In this document: positions 57,523-64,000 of the stretch, piece after piece
How positions within the stretch are numbered: the stretch's first letter is position 1
How the letters are laid out: each line of letters opens with the position of its first letter
Made by a program: the position numbers and the translations under genes
Assembly (NCBI RefSeq): GCF_010093535.1
Contig: NW_022985220.1
Span: 257,925-321,924 of the forward strand
Reading direction: 5' to 3'
DNA: 64,000 nucleotides
DNA from: Lindgomyces ingoldianus
Taxonomy: Eukaryota; Ascomycota; Dothideomycetes; Pleosporales; Lindgomycetaceae
Notes under the pieces: generated by a model
Told to the model about the DNA's origin: nothing
Databases searched by the model: none
The model's input: the letters and a program-made list of their open reading frames with translations, nothing else

Positions 57523-59967
57523 TGTGACGGTCCTACACAGAGAGCTCTGTCGCGCGTCACATGACGAGCTGCCCGTGCAGCTAATCAGGATATAGGGGGT
57601 GCGACTAGCGCAACGCTATTAGTTTGCTTAGCGCTAGCGTCCTTGCTAGCGCCTTAGCGCTGTGAGCACTTCTTCTGCAGAGCTGCCCTTAAAGCTCCCT
57701 TTCTCCTCTCTATCTTAGTGTAGCTAAAATAGAGCTAACCTACTCTGCCTTACTTCTCTAGCTCTATATAGTAGTAGAAATAGTGCTTATTATTATATTA
57801 CACTAAAGTTATCTTATTTAGCTAGAGAATAGCAACATAATATCTAGGTCTACTATGCAGTTAGCTCTAAAAGCTTAATCTGCTAACTAACTCTTACTTA
57901 AACAGATCTACTAGTATAACTAGGCTAAGCCTTAGTTTATTAATAATAGCTATCTGCTTTAAAGCCCTAGTTAGGCTAGGCAACTGTAAAAGTAACACTA
58001 AGTAATAATTAGATTATTGCACTTTATTAAGAAGCTTTAAGCTAGAAGCGCTGCTACTCTAGTTTAAATTAACTGTAGGGGGGGGCCTACTGTACTAACT
58101 ACCACTGCAACAACGTGAAGAGAGCCGCAGGCTCTGTACAAACCTACGTACAAACCCACCACTAATTGACTATCAGCCCCACCGTCACCAGACCTAGGGC
58201 TCACACTACACTATACCTCTGCAGACTGCTAGACCCTAGAGTAGAGAGAAGGAGCTAAGAGCACTAAAATAAAGAAGCTATTAAGAATTAAAATATGTGT
58301 TAATCCTACTGCCTAGCCTACTAGCAACGCCTATACGCCTAAACTAAGGACGCTGCTATGCTAGGCCTAGTTCTACGCTAATAATGTGTTTAAGGAGGAC
58401 TACGCTATTAAGACTACGCACACGCGCGCTTAGTAAGCTAAGAAAGCACTATTATTCTAAACAGAGGCTATTACTTAGAGTACTACTAATTATAATTTAA
58501 TTAGCCTCTGCCTAGACCTACTAAACTTTATAGCTGTAGATTACACAGTTATAGCAAATAAGCTACTATAGTAGTTATTAAAAGTGTAAGCTTACTAAGA
58601 CTACATTAATACTTTTACTAAAGTAGTTAACATAGCAAAAGCTAAGTAAGTAAAAGTTAGTAAGAAGCTATAAAAGCTTTAAAGCTTACTAAATAAAACT
58701 TTTAAACACTTAGCTAATTATAAAGATAAAGTTAAAAGACTTAAAGCTGCTACTATACTAGTGTGTAATTAATTATTTCTCTTAGATAGAGCTTATTAAG
58801 CGCTAAAAGGCACACCTGTGCTAACTACACTAAGAAAGCAACTGCAATTTAACTTAGCTACACTAAAGACACCTAACCTCTCTTATATTAGTACTATAAG
58901 CTAGGGAGCTAGGCTAAAACTGTTAGCTAAAGCAGAGAATCTGCTTAGGTTTATAAGCAAAGATAATGTTAAATTTAATTACTAAAAAGACCTTTTAATA
59001 AGTAAGCTACTTTACAACATAGACTACTTTATACCTGCAGATAGTAACCCTATAAAAAAGAAAAACACTTAAGTACACTATACTAAAAGTAAAGTAAGTA
59101 GTTAAGTGCTAAGTTAACTAGTTCTCTACTTTAAAGCCTAAAAGTAGTAAGGTAAGCTAGTAATAACTAAGAATATTATAAGCTTTTTAAAAAAAAGCTT
59201 TAAAAATACTAACTAGTAAATAAAAGCTAAAACTAAGCTTTACTAGCTTAAAATAAAGCTATCTTAGAATTTTAAAAACTTTAAGGCCTAGTTTATGTAC
59301 CTTATAAATAAAGCTAAGCTGCTGCTTAAGTAGTAGAAGAATAAAATCTATAATACTTTATTAAGTTAGCTTTAAGTACATATAAAGACTTACTATAATA
59401 ACTTAATAGTTAGCTTCTTTAATTACATAGAGTAAGCTTACTAGATATCCTTCTTACTGTAAAGGTCTACTGTAGAGTTAAGCGTGTAACGCGCGCAGAG
59501 AGGTAAAGAGAAGCTTACGTGTTAGAACATTCTTTAACCTGCTACTACTACTGCTGCTCTAACAACTCTAGTAATACTCTAAGCATAGGCAGCTTTAACA
59601 AAGGATACTGTAACCTACTACTTATACTATTAGCTAGGACATATAAGTTGCAACTGCCCTTACGCCTGCGCTAAGAGTAAGGCTATAGAAGCAGCGCAGA
59701 AGCTAGACGCTGTAAGCTCTAGTAAGGACAGTAAATTAGAGAAAAACTTACTCTAAGAAAAGTTTTCTCCCTAAAGTTAATAAACAAAGCGCTAGTGTAG
59801 AAGCTGCGTAAGCTGCTATTTAGTAGTAAGCCTTTTATGCTGCCCTACTGCGTCTTTGCTAGAGGAATTACTATACGCTTAAATAGTCTTATTAACACAG
59901 GGGCTAGCAGCTATAATCTAATCTACCTGCAACACCTGCAGACAATCTAGAAGCACTTATAGCCTAG
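57523..59967 (+). mobile_element. Truncated Gypsy-type relic G5 (LTR candidate, gag, start of protease)
   Basis: A block starting TGTGACGG at 57523 and reaching a CA near 57836 is a candidate 5' LTR, without a second copy in the window. Plus-strand remnants follow: a gag-like region at about 58,250-59,600 and a zinc knuckle at 59616-59657 with correct C-x2-C-x4-H-x4-C spacing but Tyr in the first two Cys places. The aspartic protease active-site motif reads INTGASS at 59891-59911 (usually D-T/S-G). The sequence is cut at 59968 by the LTR of G6. The internal part is AT-shifted, the left end less so. Confidence 0.6.
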
Positions 59968-60264
59968 TGTAACGATTCTCATGAATCGTTCCATCTCGGG
60001 TCGCCCCGGAACCTATCCGAAGGGTCTCCGTATCGGCTCCGACCCTGACTCGACTCTGCCCGGCCCCCTGCTGTTACCCCTATTCCCTCATGTATTTAGT
60101 TGCACCTCGCCCCTGTAGCTAGCTCAGTAGTTTTCTAATATCCTACGTACAAGGCCTATAGGTGTCATTAGTATTCCCAGGTCTCTAAGTCCCCACGCAC
60201 TCCTATATGCCTCTAAGTGGATTTATACCGCATTTAGACCCATTGTCTTGCCTGCGCTGTTACA
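59968..60264 (+). repeat. 5' LTR of Gypsy element G6
   Basis: A 297-bp block starting TGTAACGATTC and ending GCTGTTACA. It is the least mutated copy of the LTR family seen at 36243-36532 and 40136-40424, where many C and G positions of this copy are T and A. A 5-bp duplication cannot be tested because the far end is outside the window. Confidence 0.82.
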
Positions 60265-63200
60265 TTATATTAGAAAACTTGCTTTTGCTAGTAACAGCCT
60301 TATTATAATATCACATTAATTATTTGTTTAACTACGTCTAACTCTAAAAAGCGTCTAATTTAGTTTAGGTTACTATTCTTACACACTATTACATTAAATT
60401 ATTTAGTTAGTATAGATAGGATTCTAGAGACCTCTTGTTAACTAAAGCCTTTAGGTTTAGAACTTCTTATCCCCTGTAATTAAGATTGCTTTTAGAAAAG
60501 TTATAAAAAGTGCGCTAAGGTAGAAACTTAGAGACTACTAATAACTTATTAGGATTAAGAACAACTACTAATGCCTAACTTTTAACTACTATTAGATCCT
60601 ATTATAAAGACTGCAACTTATTCTAGCTGCAGCTAAGGCAAGATGCCTACCTTTAAAACTAAACTACTACTAACCTTAATAGCTAAACCTTTTTTTGTAG
60701 GACTAGAAGCTAAAAACCTACTAGATTTAAAGTTAAACTCTAGCAGTATAGCCCTTAAAGACTAAGTTGCTTAATTAAGGGCATAAATTAAACAGCTAAC
60801 TAGATTAAAAACTATTAGTTCTAATTAACCCCTACTAACTACTAAATTACCTATAATAATGCCTTAAATCACCTCTGCTACTCTAATAGCAAGAGACCTT
60901 TTAGGCACTCCTAAGCTCCTTTAAAGCTACCTTACTAAACGCATGCCTAAGATTAAGAACCTTACAGACAGCAAAGAACCTACGTTTAAACAATAGCAAG
61001 CCTCTATTATAGACAGACTTAACATTAATGCAGATTACTATTAGAGTAAGCGCGCACGCATGGCGTTAGTATAGGGACACACTGCTGGTATCGCGAAGGA
61101 ATACCTAGAGCCTAGATACCTAGCTAAATTAGATTACTTTTAGTTTAAAAATATAAAAGAAATAATTAAGCTTTTATAAACTTACTTTATTACTAGCAAT
61201 AAAAAAACAGAAGCGCAACAGGCGTTTTAAACTCTAAGAATAGGCAAAGAAGAAGTGTTTTTTACTTTTAAAGCTTACTTTATTAGTGCTGCTGTTAAAA
61301 GGTCTGTATTAAAGTTAGAATAGTTCTTCTACTTATAGAAGAAGATACTACCTAGCCTAAGAGTACTAAACTTAGGTTTTAAACACACTTAAAAGGGCTT
61401 TTTTAAGATAATAGTAGCCTACCTAATAGCCTATAACATAGAAAGAAGGAACACCCTTGCTATTTTAAAGCAAACTGTTAATCTTACCTAATAGTCTACT
61501 GTTAGACCTAGTACAGATTAGTCTTAGAAAGTTTCTAGTAATACATCTAAGGCAGTATACTATTCTAGTGCACCCTAACCTGCACCTCTATTAGTACCCT
61601 AGTCTACCTTAGTTACCTATAGACAATCTAGCTAGACACCTGCCCTAGAAAGACAGACAACTCCTAGCAACTGTTATAATTATAGAAAACTAGGACATTT
61701 TGCCAGCAACTGCCCTATCCCTAGAGTACAAGAAATAGAGGTGGAGCAGTAAGATTCTAAAGAAAAATTTATAAACATAAATAATTTTAATTTAGATGCC
61801 TCCTAAATAGGAAACAGTAACGCCTAGGGAAACTCTTTATTCTAGGCTTAAGTAAGTACAATCTATTAAACATTAATCTATTGCACTTGTTTAGAGGAAA
61901 ACACTTCTAAGTCTCTACTGTTTTATATTTAAAAAGCATTAGAGTCTGTTTAAATCCTTTAGTTAATACTAGCGCTTATAGTTTTCTATTTATTAACTTA
62001 CTAACTGCTAAGTTATTATCTTAATGCCTTTATGTCCCTATCTAACACTTACTATTTAAAGTTATAGTTAAGGGCTTTTAAGATTAGATCTAAGTCCCTG
62101 TCTACTAGTATATCTGCCTACACATGCAAATTAATAGAAGAAGCATCTAAAACTACCTTTTTATTATTATAGACCTTAGCTCCTAGGATTGTATTATTAG
62201 CATTAAATAGTTATGTTGTTTTAAACTCTATTTAGATACAGAGAGGAATTAGATTATATAGCCTAACAAATATCTGCCTACTTACAATCCTTCGCCGCCC
62301 TTGCTTATGCAATTAACCCAGCCCGCGCGCAACAAAGAAGTGGAGCTAGATATTAAACAACGCAACGCACTATAGGAAAAGAACTAATTTTAGCAGTTAT
62401 GCAGCCTAATAATCTACTGCATTAAGGGTTTACTAAGGCTACTAAAATTATACAGATCTCTTATTGTCTACAGTCTAAAGACACTTAAATTGTTTTTCTG
62501 CCTATTTATTAAGAAGTCTAAAATAGGTCTAAAGGAGGTCTGTTTAGCCACTATTAGCCTAATTTTAGCAAATGCTTTTTATTTTAATATAAAGAGGAAA
62601 AAGAACAAGTTCTTTTTAACTTTTATTTATAAAATTAAGCAGTTAATTAAAGACAAGCAAGCCTTATAGTTAGACACTAAATGTAAAACTAAAGCATTAG
62701 TAAACCTCTAATTGCCATCTAAATACTATTAGTACTAAGATGTATTTAGCCACATAGCAGCTTACTAGCTACTAGTACATTGTCTATATAACTATAAGAT
62801 TGTCTTTATAGAGCCTCTCCCTAACAGTTACAGTCTGTTGTACAAACAGAACCTTAAGGAGCTAGAGGCAACAAAGAAATATATTATAGACAATCTAAAA
62901 TATAGCTTTATTAAGCAGAGTTAGAGCCCTTTTACATCTCTTATCCTTTATGTATAGAAACTAAATAGCAACTTATGTATCTATGTTAATTACTGCAAAC
63001 TTAACGCTCTTACCTGCAAGGATGTGTATCTAATACTGTGTATAAATAAACTTCTGTTAAGACCTACTAAGGTAGTAATCTTTACTAAGTTTAATATTTA
63101 CATAGCTTTTAATAAGATTAGAATAGATCTAAGCTTTAAAAAGTGTACTACCTTTTAGACATAATACAGAACTTATAAGTGTAAAGTTTTGCTTTTTAGA

Positions 63201-64000
63201 TTATGTAATAGTCTAGCAACTTACTAGCGCTATATAAACAACATATTAATTAACTATTTAAATAATTTCTGCATTGCCTATCTTAATAACATCTTTATTT
63301 ACTTTAAAAACAAGGCAACTTATATCTTTTATGTTAAGAAAGTCTTAGAGAGGCTCTAGTAAGTAGGATTATAAGTAGAGATTAGAAAAAGCAAATTCTA
63401 TATTACTTAAATAAGGTATTTTAGCTATATACTCTTAAATAAAGGACTAGAGGTTAACCTAGAGAAAGTAGAGGTGCTATGTAACTAGCAGGCGCCTACT
63501 ACTATAATAGGTGTAAAATCCTTCCTAGGCTTTACTAGATTCTATTAGCAATTTGTTCTAGAATTCTTTTATGTAGCAAAACTAATTATCGCGCTTTAGA
63601 GCTTTACTACCCCTTTTATATAGACTTTAGAGTGTAATGTAGCTTTTAAAAAGCTAAAGTCTGCGCTACTAAGTATACCTACACTCTGCTATTTTAACCT
63701 TATGTTGTAAACTAAAATTAAAACTAACACTTTTAATAGGGTAGTAGCAGGAGTCCTCTCTTAGGAACAAGCAGATAGAAATTAGTGCCCTGTATTGTTC
63801 TATAGTAAGGTCCTATCTAGTTTAGAGCTAAACTAGGAGATACACAATAAGGAGCTATTTGCAATTGTTACTACGTTTAAATAATAGAGGGCTAAGCTTA
63901 CATCTATAGCAATAAGCACCTTAGTATATACTAATTATTATTTATTAGAGTACTTTATAATAATAAAGGTGCTAAATGCTTGTTAAGTCTGTTAGGCTAA
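60265..64000 (+). mobile_element. Gypsy element G6 (same family as G1/G2), continues past the window
   Basis: Follows its 5' LTR on the plus strand. Gag capsid remnants are readable at about 60,950-61,450, including EYLEPRYLAKLD and TLRIGKEEVFFTF. A zinc knuckle lies at 61672-61713 (C-x2-C-x4-H-x4-C with Tyr at the second Cys). The reverse transcriptase spans about 62,950-63,600, with YLNN at 63279-63290 in place of YxDD, then SFLGFTRFY. An RNase H start follows at about 63,700-63,960, where EIHNKELFAIV is readable. Stops are frequent. Integrase and chromodomain, which G1 and G2 retain, would lie beyond the right edge, so G6 supplies the front half and G1/G2 the back half of the family. Confidence 0.8.

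Larger units (their letters stand above)
35640..64000. repeat. AT-rich, RIP-degraded nested transposon block
   Basis: From here to the end of the window the sequence is dominated by TA, with very few CA/TG dinucleotides and stop codons in every frame. Repeated families within it differ mainly by C/T and G/A transitions, the mark of repeat-induced point mutation. Retroelement protein motifs can still be read through the stops on both strands. No intact host gene was found. Individual elements are listed separately. Confidence 0.9.

Noticed and set aside
44846..57836. The TGTTACAGTC block at 44846 and the TGTGACGGTC block at 57523 as the two LTRs of G4
   Set aside because: Only the first 15 or so bases look alike. 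The following sequence does not align even allowing for transitions.
35640..64000. CRISPR-like or satellite arrays in the AT-rich block
   Set aside because: The only short tandem array is the 19-bp repeat at 36183. The other repeats are dispersed transposon copies without regular spacers.

Overview
The window comes from a filamentous ascomycete fungus. The evidence is short 45-70 nt introns with GTRNGT-type donors, genes typical of Pezizomycotina (a SAM/RBD/kinase STE11-type MAPKKK, a UvdE UV-damage endonuclease, a Zn2Cys6 regulator), and a sharp two-compartment layout. Positions 1 to about 35,600 are gene-bearing DNA of ordinary composition. From about 35,640 to the end, AT-rich DNA holds only decayed transposons whose changes are the C-to-T and G-to-A transitions expected of repeat-induced point mutation (RIP). 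I cannot name the species from sequence alone.

Gene-bearing part, left to right: the acidic C-terminal end of a cut-off gene (+); a small multi-exon gene of unknown function (-); the clamp-loader subunit RFC5 (-); a 618-residue disordered protein with a conserved central domain (-); a STE11-type MAPKKK (+) behind a long leader; a zinc alcohol dehydrogenase (+); an M20-type N-carbamoyl amino-acid amidohydrolase with a mitochondrial-like N-terminus (+); a frameshifted formate/nitrite transporter relic (+); a multi-pass membrane protein (-); a C2H2 zinc-finger scrap (+); a 1-kb AT-rich transposon relic (19.06-20.06 kb); a damaged alpha/beta hydrolase (-); a small membrane protein (-); UVE1 (-) with two in-frame starts; and a Zn2Cys6 transcription factor (-). 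These genes share no obvious pathway. RFC5 and UVE1 serve genome maintenance, STE11 serves MAP-kinase signalling, and the dehydrogenase and M20 enzyme are metabolic. Long gene-free stretches lie at 5.3-7.4, 22.4-24.9, 27.5-30.0 and 32.6-35.6 kb.

Transposon part: six Ty3/Gypsy-type LTR elements or fragments (G1-G6), at least three of them with chromodomain-like ends or belonging to that family, one complete 603-bp TRIM-like element, one complete 1,866-bp Tc1/mariner-type (pogo/Fot1-like) element with related fragments, and unassigned pieces. The insertions can be ordered from internal evidence: exact target-site duplications, matching LTR pairs, and an empty site for the Tc1-type insertion preserved in a second Gypsy copy. 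The Gypsy frames carry stops, and the three reverse transcriptases whose catalytic motif I read have Asn in place of catalytic Asp, so none looks able to move itself. I found no tRNA, rRNA or CRISPR array, and nothing I can defend as a wholly new biological system. The most useful leads are the UVE1 double start, the damaged hydrolase, the transporter relic, the TRIM and the readable nesting order of the transposons.
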